51,563 nt of DNA, from the NCBI RefSeq assembly GCF_003258865.1, contig NZ_NPEX01000011.1, positions 1-51,563 on the forward strand, written 5' to 3'. Of this stretch, positions 16,645 to 26,218 are shown piece after piece. The notes under the pieces are model-generated. The model did not search any database. It had not been told where the DNA came from and saw only the letters and a program-made list of their open reading frames with translations. The first letter of the stretch is position 1; every line of letters begins with the position of its first letter. Both the position numbers and the translations under genes were made by a program. Source of the stretch: Rhodoplanes roseus (GTDB lineage Bacteria > Pseudomonadota > Alphaproteobacteria > Rhizobiales > Xanthobacteraceae).

Positions 16645-16894
16645 TCGACATCGGGCCGCGCCGTGCCGGATCACGGCGCTCCGGTCAGCAGGTCCATCGC
16701 GACGAATGCGGCGGCGCCGAGCGCCGGCAGCAGCAGCGGGTGAAGTCGGGCCAGGCCGAGCTGCGATAAGATCAGGAACAAGCCGAGCGGGCTCGCGCCG
16801 GATGTGACCAGGGCAGGGGGATCAGACGGTCGGTCGGGCCGGAATTGGCGGCCCGATCGCCGTCGTCCGACCGGACAATCTCGCGACGAGCGGT

Positions 16895-18181
16895 TCAGCG
16901 CTTCTGGGGGCGCGTGGACGTCCTCGGCACGTCCAGGACCAGGCCGCGCACCACTGCGGCCTTGCCGAATTTTTCGCGGATCTTGTCGACCGCGTGCTCG
17001 GCCGCCGCCTTGCGGCTGCCGTGCTGGTCGATCAGATCGGGCGGATCGGCCTCGGCGGCGGAGGCCAGCGAGCCGACACCGATCCCGATCAGCCGGAACG
17101 TCGTACCGTCGATCTCGTTGGCGAGCAGCTCGCGGCCGACCGCGAAAATCGTTCCGGCCAGCTCGGTCGGGGCGGGCAGGCCGCGCGAGCGGGTGCGCAG
17201 CTTGAAGTCGGAGCGCTTCAGCTTGAGCGTGATGGTGCTGCCGGCGAAGCCGTTCGCCTTCAGGCGCGCCGAGACCTTCTCGCACAACGCCCAGAGGATT
17301 TTCTCGAGCTGCCGGCCGTCGGCGACGTCGGTCTCCAGGGTCGTCTCGGCCGAGATGCTCTTGGTCGGCCGGTCCGGTGTGACCGAGCGGGCGTCGACGC
17401 CGCGGGACAGTCGGGCGAGCCGCAGCCCCTCGGTGCCGAAGGCGCGCATCAGCGCCGTCTCGTCGGCCCGCTGCAGGTCGGCGACGGTCCGGTAGCCGGA
17501 CTTGGCCAGCGCCGCCGCGGTCGCCTGGCCGACCCCGAAGATGGCGGTGACCGGCTTCGGCGCCAGGAACAGGGCCGCGTCGGCGCGCGACAGCACCGAG
17601 AAGCCCCGCGGCTTCTCGAGATCCGAGGCAATCTTGGCCAGGAACTTGTTCTCCGACAGGCCGACCGAGACGGTGATGCCGATCTCCCGCTCGACCCGGG
17701 CGGCGAAGCGCGCGAGCGTGACGGCCGGCGAGGCGCCGTGCAGCCGTTCGGTGCCGCCCAGATCCAGGAACGCCTCGTCGATCGACAGCGGCTCGATCAG
17801 CGGCGTCAACTCCAGCATCATGGTCCGCACGGCGCGGCCCGCCTTGGCGTACTTCGCCATGTCGGGTGGGATCACCACGGCGTGGGGGCACAGCCGCCGC
17901 GCCTCGAACATCGGCATGGCGGAGCGCACCCCGAAGGTGCGGGCGACATAGCAGGCGGTGGCGACGACGCCGCGCTTGCCTCCCCCGATGATCACGGGCA
18001 GGTCCCGCAGCTCCGGCCGGTCCCGCTTCTCCACGGCGGCGTAGAAGGCGTCACAGTCCACATGCGCGATGTGGAAGCCGTCGAGCCCGGGATGGCGGAC
18101 GAGCCGCGGCGAGCCGCAGCGGGTGCAGCGTGTCGCCGCCTCCGGCGCCTCGGTCAGGCAGTCGCGGCAGAAGCCCGCCAT
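16895..18181 (-). CDS. dinB: DNA polymerase IV with N-terminal zinc ribbon
   Basis: 428 aa. Y-family translesion polymerase. Catalytic carboxylates: D42 in HVDCDAFYA, and D135/E136 in LSIDEAF. The thumb helix-hairpin-helix ([15 protein letters not shown]) and a full little-finger domain (about 265-375) are present. Residues 1-25 add a putative zinc ribbon, C5-x2-C8 and C19-x2-C22, absent from E. coli DinB. No beta-clamp pentapeptide is obvious at the extreme C-terminus, which is basic. Divergent from divK with a 278-bp gap; I found no LexA box in the part I could read. Confidence 0.95.
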   Translation of the reverse strand: MAGFCRDCLTEAPEAATRCTRCGSPRLVRHPGLDGFHIAHVDCDAFYAAVEKRDRPELRDLPVIIGGGKRGVVATACYVARTFGVRSAMPMFEARRLCPHAVVIPPDMAKYAKAGRAVRTMMLELTPLIEPLSIDEAFLDLGGTERLHGASPAVTLARFAARVEREIGITVSVGLSENKFLAKIASDLEKPRGFSVLSRADAALFLAPKPVTAIFGVGQATAAALAKSGYRTVADLQRADETALMRAFGTEGLRLARLSRGVDARSVTPDRPTKSISAETTLETDVADGRQLEKILWALCEKVSARLKANGFAGSTITLKLKRSDFKLRTRSRGLPAPTELAGTIFAVGRELLANEIDGTTFRLIGIGVGSLASAAEADPPDLIDQHGSRKAAAEHAVDKIREKFGKAAVVRGLVLDVPRTSTRPQKR

Positions 18182-18322
18182 CGGGCGCCTCGTCGGGTCG
18201 TTTCGGGGAGTGTCGGGCCGGGCCGCGAGTCGATCAAGGCCAGCCGGTGGGCAGGCGAGCGTATCGCAGCGCAGCCGGTCGTCGTCGCCCGAAGAACCGG
18301 ATCGCTTTCCGATTCACTATAC

Positions 18323-18337
18323 TTAACAAATCCTTTA
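18323..18337. promoter_or_regulatory. Candidate CtrA-binding box upstream of divK
   Basis: TTAA-N7-TTTA, one mismatch from the CtrA consensus TTAA-N7-TTAA, 123 bp before the divK start in an AT-rich island. A GATTC (possible CcrM methylation site GANTC) lies at 18311-18315. CtrA control of divK is established in Caulobacter, so the position makes sense; occupancy here is inferred. Confidence 0.45.
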
Positions 18338-18459
18338 TAGGTCGCATTTGTTTGCGATTGTGAAAGGAATAGCGTGTAGGGTGAACTAGTACGGACCATG
18401 TCGCGTGTGGCGGTGAACCGCCCAGAGCGCCGGAGCGGTCGAGACCGCAGGGGGATGGG

Positions 18460-18831
18460 ATGGCGAAGACCGTCCTGATCGTGGAGGACAACGAGCTCAA
18501 CATGAAGCTCTTCCACGATCTTTTGGAGGCGCACGGCTACAACACGGTCGGCACGCGCAATGGCGTCGAGGCGCTCGATCTGGCGCGGCGTCATCGTCCC
18601 GACCTGATTCTCATGGACATACAATTGCCGGAGGTCTCTGGTCTCGAAGTCACGCGCTGGCTCAAGGACGATCCGGAGCTTCGCGCCATCCCGGTCGTGG
18701 CCGTGACGGCGTTCGCCATGAAGGGCGACGAGGAGCGCATTCGCGAAGGCGGATGCGAGGCCTACCTGTCCAAGCCGATCTCGGTCGGCAAGTTCATCGA
18801 GACCGTTCGCCACTTCCTCGGCCAGCCGTGA
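18460..18831 (+). CDS. divK: Cell-cycle response regulator DivK
   Basis: 123 aa, a single receiver domain and the usual DivK length. Acidic pocket E9/D10, phosphoacceptor D53 in ILMDIQLPE, and SKPI lysine at about residue 106. In alphaproteobacteria DivK~P binds the kinases DivL, PleC and DivJ and so lowers CtrA activity. It is followed 12 bp later by pleD, the conserved two-gene operon, which strongly supports the assignment over a generic receiver. A GGGGG purine stretch precedes the ATG. Confidence 0.95.
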   Translation: MAKTVLIVEDNELNMKLFHDLLEAHGYNTVGTRNGVEALDLARRHRPDLILMDIQLPEVSGLEVTRWLKDDPELRAIPVVAVTAFAMKGDEERIREGGCEAYLSKPISVGKFIETVRHFLGQP

Positions 18832-18843
18832 GGTGACCCGTCG

Positions 18844-20220
18844 ATGACTGCGAGAATTCTGGTTGTCGACGATGTTCTCGCGAACGTGAAGCTGCTCGAG
18901 GCGCGGCTTTCGGCGGAGTATTTCGACGTCATCACGGCGCTGTCCGGCAGCGAGGCGCTGGCGATCTGCGAGCGCGCGCAGTGCGACATCGTGCTGCTCG
19001 ACGTGATGATGCCCGACATGGACGGTTTCGAGGTGTGCCGCCGCCTCAAGGCCAATCCGAAGACCCATCACATTCCGGTCGTCATGGTGACGGCGCTCGA
19101 CCAGGCCGCCGACCGGGTGCGCGGCCTCGAGGCCGGCGCCGACGACTTCCTCACCAAGCCGGTCTCCGATATCGCGCTGGTGGCGCGGGTCCGCTCGCTC
19201 GTGCGCCTCAAGCTGATGACCGACGAGCTGCGCATGCGCGCGCACACCTCGCGCGAGATCGGCATCGAGAACCCGGTCATCGAGGCCATCGCCGATACCG
19301 GCCGCGGCGGCCACGTGCTGCTGATCGACGACCGCCAGTCCTCCTGGGACCGGATCGCCGGCATGCTGTCGGCCGAGCATACCGTGGACGTCGAGAGCGA
19401 TGCTGCGGAAGCTCTGTTCCGGGCCGCCGACGGGGGCTACGACCTGATCGTCGTGTCGCTCGCGCTGGAGAGCTTCGACGGGCTGCGGCTGTGCAGCCAG
19501 CTCCGCTCGCTCGACCGCACCCGCAACGTTCCGATCGTCGCCATCGCGGACCCGGAGGAGGAGAGCAGCCGGCTCAACCGCGGCCTCGAGATCGGCGTCA
19601 ACGATTACGTCTTCCGGCCGATCGACCGCAACGAGCTTCTGGCCCGGGCCCGCACCCAGGTCCGCAAGAAACGCTTCACCGAGCGGCTGCGCGACAACGT
19701 CCAGCTCTCGATCGAGATGGCGATCACGGACGCGCTCACCGGGCTGCACAATCGCCGCTACATGGAGACCCATGTGGCGACCCTGGTGGAGCAGGCGATC
19801 GCCCGCGGAAAGCCGCTCGCCGTGCTGGTGCTCGACATCGACTTCTTCAAGGCCATCAACGACACCCACGGCCACGACGGCGGGGACGACGTGCTGCGCG
19901 AGTTCGCGACGCGGCTGCGTAAGTCGATCCGCGGCATCGACCTCGCCTGCCGGTTCGGAGGCGAGGAGTTCGTGGTGGTGATGCCGGACACCGATCTGGG
20001 AATCGCCGCCAAGGTGGCCGAGCGGCTGCGTCGGCGCATCGCCTCCGAGCCGTTCCTGATCCATGCGAGCGGCCGGTCCGTGGAGGTGACGATTTCGATC
20101 GGCCTTGCCGGGCTAGCCGGCCCGGACGACAGTCCCACGAAGGTTCTCAAGCGTGCGGACGAGGCCCTCTATCGGGCTAAACGGGATGGCCGCAACCGGG
20201 TGGTCGCCGCAGCGGCCTGA
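18844..20220 (+). CDS. pleD: Response regulator / diguanylate cyclase PleD
   Basis: 458 aa: receiver 1 (1-120, phosphoacceptor D53), receiver 2 (about 155-275) and a GGDEF domain (about 290-455). Makes c-di-GMP when phosphorylated and dimerised. The active-site motif is GGEEF (372-376) and the inhibitory I-site RxxD is RGID (363-366), so product inhibition is expected. Receiver 2 has S205 where the phospho-Asp would be, so it is a degenerate dimerisation adaptor as in the Caulobacter protein. Co-transcribed with divK. Confidence 0.95.
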   Translation: MTARILVVDDVLANVKLLEARLSAEYFDVITALSGSEALAICERAQCDIVLLDVMMPDMDGFEVCRRLKANPKTHHIPVVMVTALDQAADRVRGLEAGADDFLTKPVSDIALVARVRSLVRLKLMTDELRMRAHTSREIGIENPVIEAIADTGRGGHVLLIDDRQSSWDRIAGMLSAEHTVDVESDAAEALFRAADGGYDLIVVSLALESFDGLRLCSQLRSLDRTRNVPIVAIADPEEESSRLNRGLEIGVNDYVFRPIDRNELLARARTQVRKKRFTERLRDNVQLSIEMAITDALTGLHNRRYMETHVATLVEQAIARGKPLAVLVLDIDFFKAINDTHGHDGGDDVLREFATRLRKSIRGIDLACRFGGEEFVVVMPDTDLGIAAKVAERLRRRIASEPFLIHASGRSVEVTISIGLAGLAGPDDSPTKVLKRADEALYRAKRDGRNRVVAAAA

Positions 20221-20347
20221 CAGGACATCGATTCGTAGGGTTAACGCGTTGGTCCATCAACCTTAATCGTTTAGGTTGTCGCCTCTTCACCGGGGCGGGG
20301 TACCGGACAGTGGTTGATTTCCTCGGCGTATGCGGTAGATTTTAAGT
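20221..20347 (+). promoter_or_regulatory. Intergenic region after pleD with a candidate sRNA promoter
   Basis: A dyad at 20258-20278 (CAACCT ... AGGTTG, extended by inner A-T pairs) closes the pleD transcript region but lacks a T-run. Further on, TTGATT (20314-20319) and TAGATT (20336-20341) with a 16-bp spacer look like a housekeeping promoter pointing to the downstream hairpin-rich stretch. There is no open frame with coding character in 20221-20784. Confidence 0.45.
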
Positions 20348-20526
20348 GAAATTGCTCGCAACGGAGATCGAAGGCACAGCTTAGTGCCTCTCTTCTGGTC
20401 GAGCGCGACTAACCCTACGGAGTGCTCAGGTCCGCCGCATCTCCTGTAGCGCCGTGGGGTTCGGCCGGCCGGTGAGCGGTGAGAGTGGCCTCCTCAAAAC
20501 ATCGCTCCCGGCCGGCCACTTTTATT
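20348..20526 (+). ncRNA. Candidate trans-acting small RNA with CU-rich anti-SD loop
   Basis: A predicted transcript of about 180 nt from the promoter above to a strong terminator. Contents: a perfect hairpin 372-377/384-389 of the 20-kb block (20372-20377 AGGCAC with 20384-20389 GTGCCT), a TCTCCTG segment near 20443, and a terminal stem whose loop carries GGCCTCCTCAAAAC (20487-20500). Exposed CCUCCU-type loops are a hallmark of several Rhizobiales sRNA families that pair with Shine-Dalgarno sequences. I cannot assign a named family. A 6S-like RNA is an alternative, but I see no clear central bubble. Confidence 0.42.
20463..20526 (+). terminator. Intrinsic terminator of the candidate small RNA
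   Basis: Arm GGCCGGCCGG (20463-20472), one bulged T, then GAGCG (20474-20478), pairing with CGCTC (20503-20507) and CCGGCCGGCC (20508-20517), 15 bp in all. The tail ACTTTTATT follows at once. No protein-coding gene ends close upstream on this strand, which is the main reason to suspect a non-coding transcript. Confidence 0.7.
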
Positions 20527-20708
20527 CCGCGCCGCCCCCGGTGTCTCGGGTGACCTGTCACCTGACGGTCAGAGCACCGGTCCGTCCGCTATCGTGCCGA
20601 GAAGACGGCCGCGCAACGCTCGATGCATGCGGGCGTGGTGATGTCGGGGCTCGTTCGTTCGGATGGCGAACCACCCGAATGCGCACCCCACCCTCCATAA
20701 ACGCCAGA

Positions 20709-20727
20709 GGCCGGGACGAGCCCGGCC
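20709..20727 (-). terminator. Probable terminator downstream of rpmG
   Basis: GGCCGGG/CCCGGCC stem with a 5-nt loop, 58 bp beyond the rpmG stop. Read on the minus strand the hairpin is followed after a few bases by GTTTAT. A weak T tail makes the call moderate. Confidence 0.45.
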
Positions 20728-20784
20728 ATCGGACGGCGGAATATCGCGGCGTGGTCGGGGACGACCGGTCGGCGGGCGCCGACC

Positions 20785-20952
20785 TTACTTGATCTTGGCT
20801 TCGCGGAACTCGACGTGCTTCTTGGCGACCGGATCGTACTTCTTCTTCACCAGCTTCTCGGTCTGGGTGCGGGAGTTCTTCTTCGCGACGTAGAAATAGC
20901 CGGTGTCGGCGCTCGACACGAGCTTGACCTTGATGGTGGTAGCCTTCGCCAT
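20785..20952 (-). CDS. rpmG: 50S ribosomal protein L33
   Basis: 55 aa from the ATG at 20952. Full-length bL33 starting [15 protein letters not shown] and ending EFREAKIK. It has no CxxC pairs, so it is the zinc-independent (C-minus) form. It stands alone, as is usual in alphaproteobacteria, where it lies near divK-pleD. A good promoter lies 47 bp upstream of the start. Confidence 0.97.
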   Translation of the reverse strand: MAKATTIKVKLVSSADTGYFYVAKKNSRTQTEKLVKKKYDPVAKKHVEFREAKIK

Positions 20953-20998
20953 GGGGGCGCCCTCGAAAATCGTTCGAACGATGCGGTGAGTTGCCGGC

Positions 20999-21026
20999 AA
21001 ACTAGTGTGAAGACCCGAAAAGTCAA
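20999..21026 (-). promoter_or_regulatory. Predicted sigma-70-type promoter of rpmG
   Basis: On the minus strand TTGACT (21026-21021, preceded by C, matching the alphaproteobacterial CTTGAC preference), a 16-bp spacer, then TAGTTT (21004-20999). The expected start of transcription is about 40 bp before the rpmG ATG. Confidence 0.6.
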
Positions 21027-21166
21027 GGAAGTACCCCGCCCGGCAGATATCCGCGGCGGCGACGGGCGTTGGCCGATACGGATGGATGCCGGGCGGGGCG
21101 ATCGACGTCGGGGCACGTCGATTTCGGAGCTGGTCCCAGGCGTGAGTCCAGAAGAGGTGTCATGCG

Positions 21167-22348
21167 TCAGTTCCGCGCCGTGATGGAGGCGCGGGGCAGG
21201 GCGGCCTGCCAGCCCCGGCCCGAGCGGCCGCGCTCGTAGCCGTAGTCGTAGAGCCCGCGCATGTAGGCCGGCTCGAAGTTGAAGCTCGCGGTCGCGATCG
21301 GGTGGTCGCGCTCGATCGCGGTCGCCCGGAATTCCCAGCCGTTGCGCCGGGTGAACTCGTAGGTCGCGATCAGGGTGTTGCGGGTGTTGGCCTTGACGGT
21401 CGTCCAGAACGATCGCGCCACGATCGAAAGCGTGTGGTCGGCGACCACGTCGAAGTCGGGCTCGAGCTTGCCGTTGACGATGACGTACAGCCGCGGCGGG
21501 GTGGGGCCCACCTTGGGCAGCACCGAGAGCAGGAGCGCCTCCGGTACGGCCAATACGTTCGACGTGACGCTTCCGTCCACATGCATCTCGGCGAAACGCC
21601 TGCCGTCGGCCTCGACCTCGATGAGGCTCGGCGGGAAAATTCCGGGCATGGCGCAGGACGCCATCAGGATGCTGCGAAACAGCGTGTAGCGGTTCGGGCT
21701 CGGGCTCGCGGCGACTGCGGTGAGGTCCCAGACGACGGCGCGCTGCGCGTCGACATTGGTGGTGACGACGAAGAGGAAACGCCCCTTGCGGCGCTCGGCC
21801 GCGACGGCGTCGATCAACGCTTGGTCGGCATAATGGTCGATGAGGCGCTTCAGCGGTTCCGCCTTGAAGACGCTCGAACCGATCAGCCCGTTGATGCCGT
21901 CGACACGCAGCAGATTTTCCATCTGCCCCTCGACGTAGATCTGCTTCAGGGCGGGATCGTAGTCCGGCCCGAGGAACGCGAACGGCGCCATCAGCGCGCC
22001 GACGCTGGTGCCGGTGACGATCGTGAAGCGCGGCCGGCGGCCGCTGTCGGTCCAGCCGCTGAGAAAGCCTGCGCCATAAGCGCCCTCGGCGCCGCCGCCC
22101 GACAGCGTGAGCATCGTCAGCGGCGCCGTCGTATTCAGCCGGAGCATCGGCTGATCCGGATCGTCCGCCCAGACCCGCACACCCGGCATGTCCGGGATCC
22201 GGGCACGGGCGTGATCAATCTGGCTGTACGGCGCACGGACCGTGGAGCAGGCCGCGCCGAGCAGCGCGACGGCGACCGCCGCGCCACGCATCGCGCCGGT
22301 CCGCAGCACTCGGCGCGGACGCCGTGACGTGTCACCGATGTCGATCAC
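21167..22348 (-). CDS. Patatin-like phospholipase family protein, probably exported
   Basis: 393 aa from a GTG at 22348 with GGGGGAG just upstream (ATG at residue 20 is an alternative). Patatin serine-aspartate lipid acyl hydrolase: oxyanion loop SGGGAEGAYG (about 83-92), nucleophile elbow GTSVG (about 113-117), and catalytic Asp in the DGSVT segment. The N-terminus has a basic region, a hydrophobic run and LLGAACS, which may be a lipobox, though Gly at -3 is not ideal. So it is a lipoprotein or otherwise membrane-tethered. Substrate unknown. It lies between rpmG and the sigma-factor gene, all on one strand. Confidence 0.85.
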   Translation of the reverse strand: MIDIGDTSRRPRRVLRTGAMRGAAVAVALLGAACSTVRAPYSQIDHARARIPDMPGVRVWADDPDQPMLRLNTTAPLTMLTLSGGGAEGAYGAGFLSGWTDSGRRPRFTIVTGTSVGALMAPFAFLGPDYDPALKQIYVEGQMENLLRVDGINGLIGSSVFKAEPLKRLIDHYADQALIDAVAAERRKGRFLFVVTTNVDAQRAVVWDLTAVAASPSPNRYTLFRSILMASCAMPGIFPPSLIEVEADGRRFAEMHVDGSVTSNVLAVPEALLLSVLPKVGPTPPRLYVIVNGKLEPDFDVVADHTLSIVARSFWTTVKANTRNTLIATYEFTRRNGWEFRATAIERDHPIATASFNFEPAYMRGLYDYGYERGRSGRGWQAALPRASITARN

Positions 22349-22456
22349 GGCTCCCCCGGCTCTCCGACCCGCGCACGGTCGCGCCCGGAGGGGGCGGGAG
22401 CAGGGCCGGGGCGTTGCGAAGTGTTTCGGCGCGGTAGTGATTTGTAACGGGCGCGA

Positions 22457-23023
22457 TCAATCCGCGGGGAGCGACAGCCTGATGTCCTGCTCCTGCGTGC
22501 GCAGCACGGCGCGCAGGCGCTCGCGGGCCCTCTTCAGCAGCGACTCGATGGCGAAGACCGTGGTCTCCATCACGTCCGCGATTTCCTCGTTACCGAGGCC
22601 TTCGTGATAAGACAGCATGATCGCCAGACGCTGCCGCTCCGGAAGGCCGTTCACGGCTTCGTCGAGCATCTCGTTGACCTCGGCGCGCTGCAACGCCGTC
22701 ACGACGTCGGGCCGCGGGTCGGCCGGCTCGGCGACTCCGTCGAGCGGCTCCGTGCGCTGGCGACGGTGGAAATCGATGCAGCGATTGATCACCACGCGAC
22801 AGAGGAAGGTCGAGAACTTGGCGCGCCCGAGCTCGAATCGGTGGCGGTTGGTCCAGATTTTCAGGAACGCGTCCTGGACCGTGTCCTCCGCATCGGCATC
22901 GTTGCGTAGGATGCGCAACGCCAAGCCGAAGGCCTTGTCGACGTGACGTCCGACGAGGATCCGGAACGCGGCTTCGTCGTCCGTCGCCGTCCTCCGGAGG
23001 AGATCGTCGTCCGAGACCTCCAC
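22457..23023 (-). CDS. RNA polymerase sigma factor, ECF/sigma-70 family
   Basis: 188 aa from a GTG at 23023 with AGGGG upstream; a start at 23092 would overlap the RND pump gene by 26 nt. Region 2 is about 20-90 (AFGLALRILRNDADAEDTVQDAFLKIW) and region 4 about 125-180 (LPERQRLAIMLSYHEGLGNEEIADVMETTVFAIESLLKRARERLR). No anti-sigma gene is next to it: the upstream neighbour is the RND pump and the downstream one the patatin-like protein. It may therefore be controlled transcriptionally or by a distant partner. It is 43 bp after the pump stop, so read-through from the efflux operon is possible. Confidence 0.88.
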   Translation of the reverse strand: MEVSDDDLLRRTATDDEAAFRILVGRHVDKAFGLALRILRNDADAEDTVQDAFLKIWTNRHRFELGRAKFSTFLCRVVINRCIDFHRRQRTEPLDGVAEPADPRPDVVTALQRAEVNEMLDEAVNGLPERQRLAIMLSYHEGLGNEEIADVMETTVFAIESLLKRARERLRAVLRTQEQDIRLSLPAD

Positions 23024-23066
23024 GTCGACACACCCCTGTTCATCGCACGGCACGTCGAAGCAAAAT

Positions 23067-26000
23067 TCACGCCGTCCGGGCCGCAGCAGCATCCGAGCGG
23101 CGCCGTGACAACCAGCCGGTCAGGCGCCGCACTGTGACGAACAGCAGCGGGATGAAGAACACCCCCAGTACGGTCGCCGCGATCATGCCGCCCAGCACGC
23201 CGATGCCGATGGCGTTCTGGCTGCCCGAGCCGGCACCCGTCGCCGTCGCCAGCGGCACCACGCCGAGGATGAAGGCGAGGGACGTCATCAGGATCGGCCG
23301 GAACCGCTGGCGTGCCGCGTCCAGGGCCGCCGAGACGAGATCCTGACCCTGCTTCAGACGCTCCAGCGCGAACTCGACGATCAGGATCGCGTTCTTCGCC
23401 GACAGCCCGATGGTGGTCAGCAAGCCCACCTTGAAGTAGACGTCGTTCGTCTGCGCCGTCAAGGTCGCGGCCACCACGGCACCGAGGATGCCCACCGGCA
23501 CCGACAGCAGCACGGCGAGTGGTGTCGACCAGCTCTCGTAGAGCGCGGCCAGCGCCAGGAACACCACCAGAAGCGATATGCCGTAGAGCGCCCCGGCCTG
23601 GCTGCCGGCGAGCTTCTCCTGCCGGGACAGACCGGACCAGGCGGGACGGAAGCCGGTCGGCAGCGACTCGATGATTCCGGCGATCTCGTTCATCGCGTCG
23701 CCCGAGCTGACGCCCGGCGCGCCCTGGCCGACGATCTCGACCGCCGATGATCCGTTGAACCGCTCCAGCTTCGGCGAGCCGAAAGTCCAGCGGGTCGACG
23801 CGAACGCCGAGAACGGCACCATCGAGCCCGACGTGTTGCGCACGTACCAGAATTCGAGGTTTTCGGGCGTCATCCGGTGCTTGGCGTCGGACTGCACGTA
23901 GACGTATTTGACGCGGCCGCGATGGATGAAGTCGTTGACGTAGGTGCCGCCCCAGGCGGTGGCGAGCGTGTCGTCGACATTGGCGAGCGACAGGCTGAAG
24001 GCGCTGGCCTTCTCCTGGTCGACGTCGATGGTGAACTGCGGCGTGTCGTCCTGGCCGTTCGGCCGCGTCGCCATCAGCTTGCGGCTCTGCGACGCAGCGC
24101 CGAGCACGCGGTTGCGCATCTCCATCAGGGTCTCGTGGCCGACGCCGCCGGTGTCCTGCAGGTAGACGTCGAAGCCGCTGGAATTGCCGAGCCCCGGCAC
24201 TGTCGGCGGCGTCAGGGCGAACACCATGGCGTCGCTGATTCGTGCGAAGGCCTGCATGGCACGGCCAACGATGGCCGGCGCCGCCAATGCCGACGACTTG
24301 CGCTCGTCGAACGGCTTCAGCTTGACGAACGCCATGCCGACATTCTGGCCCTCGCCGGCGAAGCTGAAGCCGCTCACCGTCAGGACGCCTTCGACGGCGG
24401 CCTTCTCGTTGTCGAGGTAGTGGTTCGTCACCTGGGCCAGCACCCGGTCGGTGCGGTCCTGGGTGGCGCCGACCGGAAGCTGGGCCATCGTCATCAGGAT
24501 GCCCTGGTCCTCGTCGGGCAGGAACGAGCTCGGCAGGCGCAGGAACAGCATTCCGGCCGCTACCGTCACCATCAGGAAGCCGATCAGAAACAAGCGGGAC
24601 CATCCGACGACGCCGCCGGCGGCGAGCCGGTAGCCGGCCGTCGTCCGGTCGAAGTTGCGGTTGAACCAGCCTGCAAGCCCGTGCGTGCCGGCGTGCTCGC
24701 GGCGCGGCTTCAGGAGGGTGGCGCACAGCGCCGGCGTCAGCACCAGCGCGACGATCACCGACAGAATCATGGCCGAGACGATCGTCACCGAGAACTGCCG
24801 GTAGATGACGCCGACAGAGCCGCCGAAGAACGCCATCGGGATGAACACGGCGGACAGCACGGTGGCGATGCCGACCAGTGCGCCGGTGATCTCGCGCATC
24901 GACTTTTCGGTCGCCTCCTTGGGCGGGAGCCCTTCCTCCTCCATCACCCGCTCGACGTTCTCGACCACCACGATGGCGTCGTCGACGAGGAGGCCGATCG
25001 CCAGGACCATGGCGAACATGGTCAGCATGTTGATCGAGTAGCCGGCGATCGACAGCACCCCGAAGGTGCCGAGCAGCACCACCGGCACGGCGAGCGTCGG
25101 GATCAGGGTGGCGCGGAAGTTCTGGAGGAACACCAGCATCACCAGGAAGACCAGCACGATTGCCTCGGCGAGTGTCTTCACCACCTCTTCGATCGACAGC
25201 CGCACGAAAGGCGTCGTCTCGTAGGGGTAGTGGACCTCGACGCCCTCCGGCATGGCCGACCCCATGTCGGCGATCACGGCCTTGACGCGCTCGGCCGTCG
25301 AGATTGCGTTGGCGCCGTTGGCCAGCGTGACGGCGAGGCCCGCCGCCGGCATGTTGTTGTATCGGCTCGACGAACGATAGTTGTCGGCCCCGAGCTCGAC
25401 GGTCGCGACGTCGCCGATACGCACGATCGAGCCATCGGCGGCGCTCTTCAGGATGATGTTGCGAAACTGCTCGGGGGTCTGCATGCGCGAGCGCGCCCGC
25501 ACGGCGGCGTTGAGCTGCTGCCCGGCAACCGCCGGCCGGCCGCCGAGCTGGCCGGCGGCTATCTCGACGTTCTGGGCCTCGATCGCTGCCGACACGTCGG
25601 TCGGCATCAGCGAGAACTGTGCGAGGCGGTCGGGGTCGACCCAGATTCGCATCCCGTAGCCGGACCCGAGAAGCTGGGTCGAGCCGACGCCGTCGAGCCG
25701 CTTGATCGTGTCGTTGAGGGTGCTGTTCACCCAGTCGGAGATGTCGACGTCGCTCAGCGAGCCGTCACGCGACACGAAGGCGATCACCATGAAGAAGCTG
25801 TCGGAAGCCTTCGACACCGAGATGCCGGTGCTCTGCACCACCGACGGAAGTTGCGCCGTGACGAGCTGCAGCTTGTTCTGCACCTGCATCTGAGCGATGT
25901 CTGGATCGGCCGCGTTTGTGAAGGTGAGGCTGATCGACACGGTGCCGGACGAGCTCGACGACGATGTCATGTAATCGAGGTGGTCGATGCCGGTCATGCC

Positions 26001-26201
26001 CTGTTCGATCACCTTGGTGACCGAGTTCTCGATCGTCTGGGCGTCGGCGCCTGCATAGGTCGCCGAGAGGCGGACCGAGGTGGGAGCGATCTGCGGATAC
26101 TGCGCGACCGGCAGTGTGAATACGGCGAGCAAGCCGCCCAGCATGATGCCGATCGCGATCACCCAGGCGAAGATAGGCCGATTGATGAAGAACTGTGCCA
26201 T
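23067..26201 (-). CDS. RND multidrug efflux transporter, inner-membrane pump (HAE-1 family)
   Basis: 1044 aa from the ATG at 26201 ([14 protein letters not shown]), preceded by GGAG. A proton-driven trimeric drug pump of the AcrB/MexB type: twelve TM helices, two large periplasmic loops, and the proton-relay Asp-Asp in TM4 ([18 protein letters not shown]). The N-terminal [14 protein letters not shown] and the [33 protein letters not shown] block are classic HAE-1 marks. The gene is 17 bp after the adaptor and is divergent from tetR and the outer-membrane factor, completing a tripartite system. Confidence 0.96.
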   Translation of the reverse strand: MAQFFINRPIFAWVIAIGIMLGGLLAVFTLPVAQYPQIAPTSVRLSATYAGADAQTIENSVTKVIEQGMTGIDHLDYMTSSSSSSGTVSISLTFTNAADPDIAQMQVQNKLQLVTAQLPSVVQSTGISVSKASDSFFMVIAFVSRDGSLSDVDISDWVNSTLNDTIKRLDGVGSTQLLGSGYGMRIWVDPDRLAQFSLMPTDVSAAIEAQNVEIAAGQLGGRPAVAGQQLNAAVRARSRMQTPEQFRNIILKSAADGSIVRIGDVATVELGADNYRSSSRYNNMPAAGLAVTLANGANAISTAERVKAVIADMGSAMPEGVEVHYPYETTPFVRLSIEEVVKTLAEAIVLVFLVMLVFLQNFRATLIPTLAVPVVLLGTFGVLSIAGYSINMLTMFAMVLAIGLLVDDAIVVVENVERVMEEEGLPPKEATEKSMREITGALVGIATVLSAVFIPMAFFGGSVGVIYRQFSVTIVSAMILSVIVALVLTPALCATLLKPRREHAGTHGLAGWFNRNFDRTTAGYRLAAGGVVGWSRLFLIGFLMVTVAAGMLFLRLPSSFLPDEDQGILMTMAQLPVGATQDRTDRVLAQVTNHYLDNEKAAVEGVLTVSGFSFAGEGQNVGMAFVKLKPFDERKSSALAAPAIVGRAMQAFARISDAMVFALTPPTVPGLGNSSGFDVYLQDTGGVGHETLMEMRNRVLGAASQSRKLMATRPNGQDDTPQFTIDVDQEKASAFSLSLANVDDTLATAWGGTYVNDFIHRGRVKYVYVQSDAKHRMTPENLEFWYVRNTSGSMVPFSAFASTRWTFGSPKLERFNGSSAVEIVGQGAPGVSSGDAMNEIAGIIESLPTGFRPAWSGLSRQEKLAGSQAGALYGISLLVVFLALAALYESWSTPLAVLLSVPVGILGAVVAATLTAQTNDVYFKVGLLTTIGLSAKNAILIVEFALERLKQGQDLVSAALDAARQRFRPILMTSLAFILGVVPLATATGAGSGSQNAIGIGVLGGMIAATVLGVFFIPLLFVTVRRLTGWLSRRRSDAAAARTA

Positions 26202-26218
26202 CGTCTCGCTCCGACCGT

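Noticed and set aside
16671-16812. Hydrophobic minus-strand frame (TSGASPLGLFLILSQLG...) beyond dinB
   Set aside because: It would make a nice single TM protein, but no ATG, GTG or TTG start with a ribosome-binding site was found. Left as non-coding 16645-16894.
18182-18459. DUF3572-like gene expected between dinB and divK
   Set aside because: No credible frame in the 278-bp gap; the stretch looks like promoter DNA.
18154-20064. A 636-codon open frame opposite divK-pleD
   Set aside because: Composition and complete overlap with two well-supported genes; the product looks like a reverse-strand artefact.
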